Assembly: GCF_035989305.1 (NCBI RefSeq) | Contig: NZ_CP108514.1 | Coordinates: forward strand, 1,426,001 to 1,490,000 | DNA from: Streptomyces sp. NBC_01233 | GTDB lineage: Bacteria > Actinomycetota > Actinomycetes > Streptomycetales > Streptomycetaceae | DNA length: 64,000 nt | Reading direction: 5' to 3' | In this document: one piece after another, positions 42,401 to 54,400 of the stretch | How the letters are laid out: each line of letters starts with the position of its first letter | Position numbering within the stretch: the stretch's first letter is position 1 | Made by a program: the position numbers and the translations under genes | Notes under the pieces: generated by a model | What the model was told of the DNA's origin: nothing | Databases searched by the model: none | What the model saw: only the letters and a program-made list of their open reading frames with translations

Positions 42401-45400
42401 TTCGGGGGACTTCACGCTGGCGGAGGCGCTGCACGGCTCTCAGGCGGCAGGTGTGCGCCACGGCCCCGAGCCCGACATGGCGCACGACGACGCCGCCGCC
42501 CTGTACGGATGGGTCAACGGCGTCCTGGCCCCATACGGTCGCGCCAAGGCCAATCCGGCCGTTGTCCAGGCGTTGGCGGACGCCCAGCTGTCCAGCACCG
42601 ACTTCCAGCCGCCCCACCACCGCATGTACGCGGCTCGACGGGAGCAGTTGACCCGGGGTTTGACCGAAGGCTCCGCCATCATGTCGGGAATCAGTGCCCT
42701 CACCCTCGGTACGCGGGACACCGCGCGGACCCCACTCTCGTACCGGGTGGTCGAAGACCGCCGGCAGCGGCGCGCTGCGATGGCCGACTGGATCCTGCGT
42801 CACGGATCGTCCGAGCTGCTCTCCCAGAACCTCAATGCCGCCTACCTGAACGCGCTGCACGTCGTGAGCGGTACGGACCGGAGGCTGATGGACCCGGCGC
42901 TCACCGCAAGGGGGGCTGAAGCGGCCTCGCACCGCAGGAACGTGGCCGCCGCCGTGATCCAGGAAGCACTGCGGCACGAATCGCCGGAAGTGCACCTCCC
43001 CTTGCTGCTGCTCGGCGACGGCGCCTTCCGGACGTTGCTCGGGGATACGACCGCGACACCGTCCGCAAGGGACACCGACCAGATCGCGCGGCTGATACAG
43101 CGGGGGATGGACCTAGCGGATGGCCTCGGCCCGGCACTGACCTCACATCGGGAGATGGCTGCCGAGGCCCTCACCGTGCTTCCCAGGGTGCCGCACCCCG
43201 TCACCTGGGCGACATGGACGGGCGAGTGGCCGATCCCGGGGTCCGAGTTCCAGTTGCCGCCGTTCCACCGGGCGCGGACCACCGTGGCGGGCGCACTTGC
43301 CGAACTCGCTTCCGCCCCTCCCGGCCCCCAACTGGCCGTCGTGTGGTCAGTGGACCAATCCAGCGGGCGTGACATCAGTCCGGTGAGCCGGACGCCCGGG
43401 GAGGGAACGGTGCTCTTCCCGGGACCGACCGAGTTCCGGGTGGAATCCTTCACGTCACACGTCGACGGGGCCACCGGGATCGAGTTCGTCCACGTCGTCC
43501 TCACGGAGCTCGAACGGCGGGACGAACACTGGGGTCCGGAGATCCTCACCTTGCCGGAAATCGGCCCTCACCGCCTCATGGGTTTCACCAGCTTCCCGAT
43601 CGACGCCTGGCGCGCCCACGCGCGGGCGAGGTCGGACTGGGACAGGATCAAACGTTGGTACACCGTGCCGACAGGGAAATCCGCCGGGAAGATGGCCGGG
43701 AAGCACACGAGGCGGGAAGACGTGCCGTGGGACCGGCCTGCACTGACCGTCTACGCCCACGCCTCGGCGCAAGTCATCAGGGTCATGTCCCCCCACGGTG
43801 CGAGAGCGGTCACTGGCACAGAACTGGGACAGCACGTCCGGCGGCTGGTATCCCGCCATCAGCTGCCCGCGTACTCCCGAATCGTCTTGATGGCCTGCAG
43901 CGCAGGGGCCGACGTCTTCGGCGGTGATCCGGTGGCTCAGGGCGTCGCCGCGGGCAGCGGGATGATGGTCACCGCACCCACGAGAAGTACAGTGATCGCC
44001 ACGACCGTGGACGGCACGCCCTACCTCGCACAGAAGGTACCGACGGCCACACATGGGGCGGCTTTCCACCACTTCCCTCCGCACTCCGGATCCGGCGGAG
44101 GGCTCCGCGCGAGCGGGCGGGCGTATGCCCCCTACGCCGCGTGGCTGCGCGGCCTCTACCGGGATGAGCTCTGGCCCGCACTCAGCGCCGCGTACGAACG
44201 TGAATTGGGCCGCAGGCTCACGGCACACCCGTCGGTACGCGACGCCGCGCACCGGATGCTCATGGTGTGGGATCGTGGACAGGCGGCGCAGTACGACGCC
44301 ACCACCGACACCGACACCCTCGTCGCTGCCCTTCTGGAGGCCGCGGCTGCTGCTGGGGTGGTGTTCCGGAACGGTGCCCGCGACCCGCAGAGCGATGCCG
44401 CGCGGGTCCTTCGTGACGTCCGGGGGTTCACACTCTCTGACGCGAACCGGCAGGATCTGGTGTCCAGCCTCGTCATCGCTCACCAAGCCCTGGTGGTCGA
44501 GGAGGAACTTCCGGCGGCGCGCACCGTGCTGATCGGCTGGATGCTCGCCCACGGCCTCGACAGCCTCGTCGATGCGCTGACCTCCTCTTGGCCCGTACTT
44601 GCATCTCCCGCCGAGAAGGCCGTTGCGCTGGGCGACGCGGCCCACCTCTACGCATGGGCGTTCGCCGCACTGGATCCTGCCGACGGCGGGCGGCAGCTGA
44701 CCCCGTACCAGGAGCTGTACGGCATCCGGAACGACTGGCTGACGCCGACGCTCACCGGCGGCGAGAGCGTGCCAGCCGACCTCGTGCGTGTGCTCCGCGG
44801 CGGATCCGGATATGCCGACCGTCAGAGCGCAGTGGTCGCGTGGAGGGCGCGCCATTCCGGTGCCTCGCCCCTGGACGCCCTGGCGCCGGGGCACCTCACG
44901 GCACTGTACCTGCTCAGCAGCCCTCGCGACCGGGCCCTGCTGGATGTGCGATTCGCCGAACCGCACCCGGGGCTGGGGCAGCGCGCCCACGAGGCCGTGG
45001 GACGCGGCCTCAATTTCATGGCGGCGACGGGGGAACCGGCCGCCTTCCCTCTGCTTCTGATGCGCCACCCCGGCTTCCGCGCCGTGGTCGACGAGGTCGC
45101 GGCAGCCGTCCAGGCGGGCGAGTCGGCCGTCGAAGGCTGGCTGCAGGCTGCGGGAGAGGCCGTACACCGCCAGGTCGACGTCTTGGACACGGAGCTGCGC
45201 GACGCCGTCCCCGTACACCTCGCCATGGCGGCCGAGGCACTTCGGCTACTACCGCCCGTCAGCTCTTCGGTCTGGTACGGCGCGTGGCTGCCAGATGGCG
45301 TGGACACCTACATAGTCCCCCAATTCCACGCGGTGTCACTCCACGACGGCGCCGCACGCTCGGCCCTCGCGGGGGTGCCTGCCCGCGAGGGCGGCCAGTG

Positions 45401-48400
45401 GGCCCTCATCGAAGTACCCGATTCGTCGGCGCGGGACGTGTCCTTCGCCGCGGCGCAACCCGCCGGGCAGCTCGCCCTCTATCCGGGCAGGACGGAGCTG
45501 CACCTCGGCCAGGGCTCCTGGCGCGAGGACGAGCGGGGTGCGTACTGGTACGTCACGGCCTCGGAGGGCGCGCCCGTCGAGCAGTACCCGGCGCCTGCGG
45601 GGATCCGGGGCGCCGTCGCCGGGGCGGCTGAGGGCGCGGAGACGGAGCCGGGTGCGGAGGAGCGGAAATCCGGATCGGAGACGGACGACGCACCGGGCCT
45701 GCCGTCGTTGGCGGACCTGAGCCCGGTCTACGAGAGCGCGCTGGGCCAGGTCCTGCTCGGCGACCCGCGCCTGGTCCAGATCGCGCGCGAGGCGGTCTCC
45801 GGCCTGGAGAAGCTGCTCCGTGAGGCGCATGGCGAGACTGCGCCGGTCAGTCAGGCGTTCTTCCCGCCCGGTACACCCGATACGAAGGGACTCCTGTACC
45901 GGCTCACCCACCCCCGCGGCGGCTTCGGGATGGAGGACCTCGTCAGGGCCTTCGTCAACGCAGCCTTCGCCCAAAACGCCTCCTCGCGCTACACCCTCGG
46001 CGCCGCCCTGGCGCTGCGGCCCGATCTGAACCGGCACCACCTGCCCTTGGGGCCGGACGACAGAGCTCCCGAAACCGTCACCACCTGGTTGCTGCGGGCC
46101 TACCGGTCCTTGGACCCGGAGGTACCGGACCCGCTGGGCTTCCGCGACGTCCTGATGGCCACGATGCTCGTGCACAACCGGATGACGCTGGCGGGCGTCT
46201 TCCGGGCCGCGCAGCAGGCAGAGGTACGGGATCCGGCGGAGCCCGACGCAGAAGAGGCGGACCCGACCACCTTCCACACCTGGGTCGACCACGCGCTGGA
46301 CCCGGTGGGCCGCCTCGACAGCTCGCGCCTCCCGGAGGGCTTCTGGAGGGACGACCTCAGCCTGCCGCACCGGCGGTGGTACTTCCTGTTCGTCGGACGG
46401 CTCATTCCGGAGCTCACCGGTGGCGCCGTCTTTCGGTCCATCGCCGAGCTGACCGGTGTCCCCGGCCCGCGCGAGAGCCACACCGTGTTCGGCCAGTCGG
46501 CGGAACCCGGCAGCGACGTGCGGACGCGCGCACGTCAGGAGGCGCTGCAGGACTGGACGTTGAGCCACGGCGAACCGGCCGTCCTGCACAACGTCCACAC
46601 AGAGCACCTCCCGGCCCTGTTCCTGGCGACGAATCCTGCGGACGCGGCGCTGTTGCGGGCTCCGCTGGACGAGGGCCCGGCGGTGCTCTATCCGGTGGTC
46701 CGGTCGGTGGTGCAGCGGGCCTTCGCCGCCCCGGACGTAGGGGCCGCGCTGCCGGTGATCCTGCGGCGGCGAGGGCTCGACGATCTGGTGGCGCAGGCCG
46801 CCACCATCCCTGCCACGGCCCCGGACCGGCAGGTCCGGCTGGCCGCGCTGGCCGGCACGGCCGCCGACGGGGTGCTCCGGAACGTCGACCGGCTGCACCG
46901 CGAGCTGCTCCGGCACCGGGAAATGGCCCTGGAGGCGGTGGAGCTGCTTCCCGCCTCCCTGGGCTCGGTGTGGTGGAGCGGCACCGCGGACCAGCCCGTT
47001 ACGGAAGTTCCCGCGCTGCATGCCGCGACCACGAGCCGGGACATCGCACTCCGCGCGGCCGGGGAGCACCCGGGACCGCTGGTGGTCTACGAGGTCCTGG
47101 CGTCCACGGCCCGCGACACGGCTGTCTTCGCAGGGGATCCGGACTCCCGCCCGGCCCTGTTCCCCCGGAGAGTGGCGCTGCACCACGAGAGGCAAACGGA
47201 GGTCTTCGACGTAGAGACGGGCCGCTCGTACACGCACGTCGTCCTCTCCGAGCGCCCTGTGCCGCTGCCGGCCCGAGCATGGGACGGGGAGATCGTCGCG
47301 CGAACCGTCGAGCACCCTGGCACCGGGGAGATCGTCGGTGCCAACGCCCTTCCGCCTTCTGAAGGGGACGTCCGCTTCAGCCAGACCGTAGGCACCTTCT
47401 TCGACCACAAGAGCTACTTCGTCGACGGCAGGGGACAGGATGGGCGGACCGACTCGGTCCAGGCTCCCTGGAGCGAGTCGTCCGACGGCATCTTTTTCCA
47501 AGCCCACACCAGCCGGGGGATGTCCTTCGCCCTCGGGTCCCGCCGCGGACTTCGGAACGCGACCGGCGCAGAACTCGGCCAGTACCTGCGCGTGTTCCTC
47601 GCTGACCGCCGCCCCGGCAAGCGCCCTCCGCTCTTCGTCCAGGCATGCAGTGCGGGCCGGCATCTTCCCGGCTTCGGCGCGCTGGCGGAGCATGTCGCCG
47701 ACGCGAACCCCGGACACACCGTGTGGGCACCGAACGCGTTCACCGGCCGCGTGATAGGGGCCGACGGGAACCCGCGTCACGAGCTGATCGCCATGTCCGG
47801 GGAACCGGCCCCGCAGTGGCTGCGGTTCCTGTCCCGGGAGCAGTCGGTCGTCGAGACCGCCCGACGGGCCGCGCACGATGTCTTCGGTCGTCACGGAGGC
47901 AGGTACGACGCCCTTTACGGGGCCGAGGGCTGGGAGGAGCTGACCCTCGACTACGAGGACGCTCTCGGCCGGGCGCTCTCAAGCGATCCGTGGCTGGCCG
48001 GGCAAGCACGTGCCTTCGTACGGCGGCTCTACGAAGCGTACTTGGCGGCGGCGCCGGACAACCCCGATCGGGCCCTGCGCAAGCTGCTCCCTACGGCAGA
48101 TCCGGCCACCCTGGACCGTGAGGGGATACGGGCCTACCTCTTCGACCCCGATTCCGAGGTTTCGCTCGGAGAGCTCGTGACCGTCCTGGCAGGCAGCCTC
48201 GCCCCCGAACTCCAGGCGGAGCCGCGGGACGAGAACGGCGCGGCCTTCAGGGACCTGCGGGCACGCGGCATCCTGGCGATCGGCGACCCGGAACTGCCCG
48301 CGAGGACCCTGCGTCGGATCAAGAGGCGGCTCGACCTCTCCGAAGCAGACCTCCTGGCCCTGCGCACCGTGTTCATGGCAGGACTGCTCACCGACAACCG

Positions 48401-51400
48401 CTACTCCGCCTACGACCTGCTTGAGGCGTTGGTGGACAGTGACTCGGCCCGCGGTCTGGAACTGTCGCTCCGGTACGGCGACGCGGTGAACCTGTACGAG
48501 TGGGTACACCGGTTCGTGACACCTGCCGTGCCGTCGTGGACGCGGGACGATCCGCCTGTCCAACTCCCGCACCACACCGCCTACCTCTGCCTGGCCGGCC
48601 CCGGGGTCACACCTCCCGACGGCAGCCTTGCTCCGGCCCGCGCACTGTCCCTGTACCTGCTGGACCGGACGGGCTCCCCGCTCGACGGCCCGGGTCCGGA
48701 AGCATCCGCGCACCGCGCGATGGCCCTCGAGGCACTGGCCCGGTTGCCGGCCGTGCCTGCGGGCGCGCCCCTGTGGCTGACCATGTCCGGGCCGGCGCAG
48801 CGCGTGGACGAGCTGGTGGTGCCCGAGCTGTACGCGGGCACCCGCGACATGTCGCTCGCTCAGCGGGACCTCGCCGCCGTCGCGGGCGGGACCCCTGGTA
48901 CGTCCCGGCTGCTGGTCGAGGTGAAGTCCTCGACGGCGTACCGCGACGTGTCGGAGTTCTCGTCGGATCCCGGCCGCCGGGAGGGGCGGTTTGCGCGACC
49001 GGAGGTCCTCCGTGTCCTGGACTGGCAGGAGCGGCAGGACCTCGCGGGCGGCCGGTACATACTCGTACGCGCCGCCGAAGCGGCCGAGAAGGAGCCGCAC
49101 GAGGACGAGCGGAACTCCGGCTCGGACACGGAGGACGGGCAGGAATCGCAACCGGCCGTCTCGCCCTGGGCAGGGGAGCCGCTGCTGACGGAATTCAGCC
49201 GCTCGTACGATGCGGTGCTCGGCCTGCTCATCAGCCGGGACCCGGCGCTCGTCCCCCCCGCGCGGGAAGCCCTCTTCGAACTGGCGGTCCGACTGGAGGA
49301 AGGGGCCCCGAGCGCGAGCTTCGAGGAGTACTTCTTCGCACCGGGGACCGTGGACGATCCCGAGGAGGCCTTCAGCGCCCTGACCGACGAGGAGGCCGAC
49401 GCCTCCACACTGGACCGGCTCGTCACCGCCATCGTCGAGGCCGCGTACGCCAACACCGGCTCACCCCTTACCCTCGCCAAGCTGTGGACGGACAACCCCG
49501 GCCTCAAGCCGGACGGGCTGCCTCCTGGCCCGGACGGAGACACCCTCGGCGCTGCCGTGGAGTGGCTGCTGCGCGTCTACCAAGCCCTGGTCCCCACTCC
49601 GGAGCCCATGGCCTTCCGCGACGCGCTGATGGGCTGGTCGCTTTCCCGGGGGATGGCGCTGCCGGACTTCCTCCAGGCGGCGCAGCGCGCGGGAGTACGG
49701 GACGCGGCGGAGCCCGACGCCGACGCGGACCCGACGGTCCTGTACGCCTGGTCCGACCACGCCCTGAAGCTGGACTCGCGGCTGACCAGTGGCCTGCTGC
49801 CAGGGGACTTCGACCCGGCCGGTCTGACCCCTCCGCACCACCGCCTGTACGGGTGGCTCACGGGTTGGCTCGTTCCCGCGCTCACCGGAGGCTTCGATGC
49901 CGCCGGCAGCGGAAACCTGCTGCGGTCGATCGCGGACCTCGCCGGTCTGCCCGGCGCTCGCGGTGACTACGCGCAGTTCGCCCTGGCCGACGAGCACGCC
50001 GGCGTCGACGAGGGCAGGACCGGCATCGAACGGCGCGCGGCCCTTTGGGAGGGGTTGCTGCGCCACGGTGACCCTCGGTTCCTACGCAACGTGCACGTGG
50101 AGCACGTTCCGGCTTTGTTCCTGGTGACGGGCCCGGATGCTCCGTTGCTGCGGGTTTCTTCGGAGGCGGGGCCGGCGGAGCTGGCCTCAGCGGTGTGGTC
50201 GGCGGCGGTCACGGCCTTGGCGAGCAGGGATGTAGGGGCGGCGCTGCCGCTGCTCCTGCGTCGGCACGCGATGACCGGTGACCGCCTGGCCGAGGTGCTT
50301 GGTGCGCCCGGCTCCGGCCCGGACCGGGGACTGGGAGAGCTGGCGGCCGCGATCGCCGCGCGGTTGGTTCCGAATGTCGAGGTGTTCCGGGAGGATCTGC
50401 GTCGGCATCGGGAGATGGCGCTTGAGGCGGTGGAGTTGCTGCCTGCGGTTTTGGCCCCGGTGTACTGGGCGGCGCCCGCTGGGCAGTCGGTCCTGGAGGT
50501 TCCCGCGCTGCATTCCGCGACCACGAGCAAGGAGGTGGCGCTGCGGGAGGTGTCGGGCATCGGTCCGGGCCGGCCCGTGCTGTACGAGGTCCGGGAGGCG
50601 ACGGCGCGTGATGTGGCCGTGTTCGCCGCGGAGCCGGGTGGTCGCCCGGCGTTGTTCCCGTACCCGACGCGGCTGCGGGAGATATCGCGCGAGGAGGTCC
50701 TGGACGCGGCGAGCGGACGGTGGCACACGCATGTCGTGCTCGCCGAGCTCCCGCGGCCGCTGCCGAAGGATGCCTGGGACCAAGAGATCGTCTTCCGCAC
50801 ACTCAGTGACTCCACCACCGGCCGGCCCGTCGGCGTCATCGCCCAGAGCGACTCGGAGAACGGCGACCAGCGTTGGACCGACAGCGAGTTCCTCGACCGA
50901 CGCGAGTACGTCGTGGCCGATTTCATGGCCGCAGAGGTGCGGAGCGGGCCGCATCCCGTTCCGTACGGCACCGCGAACGAGGCGTTCGTCTTCGTCGCCC
51001 ACGGCGACCCGAACGCCCTTGGGGCCGCCGCCGGGTCCCGGAGGGGCAGACGTGCGATGACCGGCGGGGAGGTCGGACGGTTCCTGCGCAACAGGGTTCC
51101 GGTGTTGCGGCCCGGCGAACTACTGCACATCGTCCTTCACTCCTGCCACGCGGGGCGGAGCCTTCCCGGGATCAGCCCTTGGGCGCAGGCCGTGGCCGAC
51201 GCGAATCCGGGGCAGCGTACGATCACCGCGTCCGTGCCGACCGGTTACGTCCACGTCAATGGTGTCCTGACCACGGCGATCGCCGAACAGCCCGGCGGGG
51301 CCGAGCCCCGTTGGCTGACGTTCGTTCCCCGGGGGCGGGCTGAGGCCGAGGCTGCCGAGCGCGCCTTGCGACGGCCTTTCGCGGGAGCGCCGTACCGCTT

Positions 51401-54400
51401 TGCCGCGCTCTACGGTACGGACGACTGGGACGCGCGGATCCGTGCCCACGAGCAGTCCCTCGGCCGGGCACTCGCAGCTGACCCGCAGCTCGTCGCTTCG
51501 GCGCGGAAGTTCGTACACCGCCTCTACGACTCACACCTTCTCCTGACTGAGGGCGATCGCCGGTTGGCCGCCGAGGCCTTCGTTCCCGCAGTGGATCCGG
51601 ACACCGTCGACACCGCGGCGGAAGTCGCCCGGCTGCTCGACGCGAACGCGGGGGCAACCCTGACGGATTACGCCCAGGCCCTCCTCGACAGCAGGGGCGG
51701 CGACATCACGGCCGTGGTGACCGGGCCGGCGGACGCGGTTGGTCTGCAGGCCCGAGGGATCCGCACAGTCAGTGACCCCACCCGCGTGAGGCGGGCACTC
51801 AACCGCATCGTGACGGATCTGAAGCTGTCCGCTCAGGAGCTGGGCGACCTGCGGCTGGTCATGCTGGGCGGACTGGTGCAAAACAACGCGTACAGCCTGT
51901 ACGACCTCGTCGAAGCCCTGGTGAACGCCCAGGCGGCGCACGGCCTGGAACGCTTGCTGCCGAGTGGCGACGCCGTGCACCTGTACACGTGGGCCCGCAC
52001 GGCGCTGCGGCCGCCCAGCTTGGCGGAGATGCCCGACGACCTCGCGCGGGACCTGCCACACTGGTCTGCCTACCTCGACCGCGTGCGCAGGCTCCCCCCC
52101 GAGGCGAGTGGGGAGGACCCGGTACCGGACGGCGTCTGGGAGGCCCTGGCCCGGGGCGAGTCCGTGCTGGCGAAGGGTGGCCGGACACCGCAGACCCGGC
52201 CTGGCGACGCTGCCGCGCCGCTGGCCATCCGGCGTGAGCGCTACCTCGCCCTCGTCGCATGGCACGAGCGCCACGGGGGTTCGGCGCTCGACGGGCTGCA
52301 CCCCGCCCATGTCGCGGCGCTATACCTCCTCGGTGGCCCGGACGGTCCCTTCATCGCGGGTGGGGGACCGGACGCGGAGCTGATCACGGCAGTACGGTCG
52401 GCCGCCGTCGGGTCGGGCAGGTACCCGGCCCTGCTGCTGCGCGACGACGATTTCCGCGCGTTGGCCCGCTCCCTCGACCAGGCCCCGTCCGCCGACCAGT
52501 CCGCGCTGCTGGATCAGCTGGTCGACCGCGCCAACGGCCTCCTGGCGCGACTGCGGAGCGAGGTGCCCCTCCACCTGGCGATGGCGCTAGAGGCACTGGA
52601 GGCGTTGCCCGAGCCGGCCTCGGGCGGGCCGCCGGTGTGGCTGACCCTGCTCGTGCCCGGCGTGCCGGCGGACACGGAGTCCGCGGGGCACCCGAACGGC
52701 TTCGGCTCTCTGGCGGTGCCACCCCTGAGCACGGGCACGCTGCACGCCGGGGTGGCGGCGACGGACCTCCTCGCGGCCTCGTCGGGAGCCGGACCGCAGG
52801 TTCACCGGGTGCAGGCCGAAGTGGTGGCCTCCCGCTACCGCGACGTGTCGCCGTACGCACCGGACCCCGCCCGGGGCATGGCGGTACTGCCCGAAGGGGC
52901 CGTGTTTAAGGTCCTCGGCCGGGAGATCCGCCACGACTCCCAAGGGCCCTACGTGTACCTGCGCGTGGCTGATCAGGACGTGGACGCGGCAGAAGGGCTT
53001 TCGCGTGGTTCTGCCCCGGGGCCGTCCGCCGGGCCGGAGGCACAGCCGCGCGAGGACGAGCGGAACTCGGGAACGGACGAGGATCTCGCGGTCCGGCCCG
53101 AAGCCGAGGCCCTCGACGCCCGACTGCTCTCCCGCCGGTTCCTCGACGGACCCAACCGGGATGCGGGCCCCAGCCGCTCAGCACTGGCCCGCGAGATCCA
53201 GAGGGCCGTCCGTGAAGGGCTGGCGCGTGAGAACCCCGTCTTCCCCGGTCTGCTAATGCGCGACCAGGAGTTCGCCGAACTGGCACTGGCAGCCCGCGCG
53301 ATCGAGGCCGGTCCCGATCGTGCGGCGTGGTTGGACGAGATCGGGGAAGCACTCCTGGCACGGGCTGACGCCCTCGTGGAGCCCGTACGGGAGGCTGTGG
53401 TACGGCACTTCGAGCCCTTGATACCGGCCCTGGGCGACGCGGCTGTCTACGGCAGTGCCCGGTGGGAGGAGATCACTGGCGAGTATGAGGCTGCCGTCGC
53501 CGAACTCCTGGGCGAGGACGCGAGGGTGGTGGCGGAGGCCCGGGCAGCGGTGGCCCGCCTTTACACCTACCTGTCGGGGCAGCACGGGCAGAGCGCAGCC
53601 CGGCGGGCCTTCTTCGCCCCGGCTCCGGCGCGCGGCGCTGAGGTGGCGGCGATGGAGCGGCTTCTGGATCCGGGCGCGGACGCGACCGTGGACGAGCTGA
53701 TGACCGCCTTCGGCAACGCTGCCTACGCCAACCCCGAAGACACCCACACCCTGAGCCGCCTATGGCGCGACCGTCCGGACGCTACTGGGGGCCGCGGCGC
53801 CAGCCGCGTGTTCACGGCCTCGCGGGACACGCTGCGCCGCGCGCTGGTGGGCCCCGCGGTCCATGCACGACTGAGTGGAGAGGAAGCCCACCAATGGCCC
53901 CATCCTGGGACGCGGCCGACCGGGCTCCCCGACGAGGGTCTCGAGCTGCCCTTCCCGCCTGGTGTGAGGGGACTGCGCTGGGGGCGTGGTCGCGCCGATT
54001 CTGTGGAGTGGCTGCTCCGGGTCCACCAATGGTTGAACGTGCCGGGTGGGGATGTGCTGCGGTTCCGTGAGGCGCTGATGGCCACGAGTGGTCACTCTCT
54101 GGCCGAGGTCCTCGCGGCGTCTCATCGTGCGGGTGTGTACGGTGCTACCGATCCTGATCCCGGTACGGCTGACGGCACGGGGTTGTACCGCTGGGCGGGG
54201 ACGGTGCTGGCGCCGGTCGGCCGGGTCACCGGTTCAGGGGGCCCGAGCCGTCCGGCGAGCCAGTCGGGTTACGTTCAGCGTGTCGGTCCGGGCATGGGGG
54301 TCTCTGCCGGTTCCTCCCGGCGGCCCTCCGTGGAATCCAGGCTCCGGACACCCGTGCGGAGGAGCAGTGTTCGGCGTGCGGGGGCCGTGATTCCCTGGCC

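Larger units (their letters stand above)
45652..53085 (+). repeat. super-repeat marked by ERxSGS linkers, three copies
   Basis: A conserved acidic linker recurs at 45652-45690 (EERKSGSETDD), 49096-49136 (EDERNSGSDTEDG) and 53049-53085 (EDERNSGTDED), at intervals of 3,444 and 3,953 bp. Each interval contains the same ordered set: a helical block with Y...Y-x-x-ALG-x-x-L-x-x-DP, a second block with FRD-x-LM, the HREMALEAVELLP helix, an ART-like beta block, a single-Cys domain, then a second helical set and ART-like block before the next linker. The unit between 41830 and 45650 has the same order. Confidence 0.75.

Noticed and set aside
45336..47894. Long minus-strand frames (also 43455-45218) opposite the giant gene
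   Set aside because: They lie antisense to conserved single-Cys and helical motifs and have no family features or ribosome sites.
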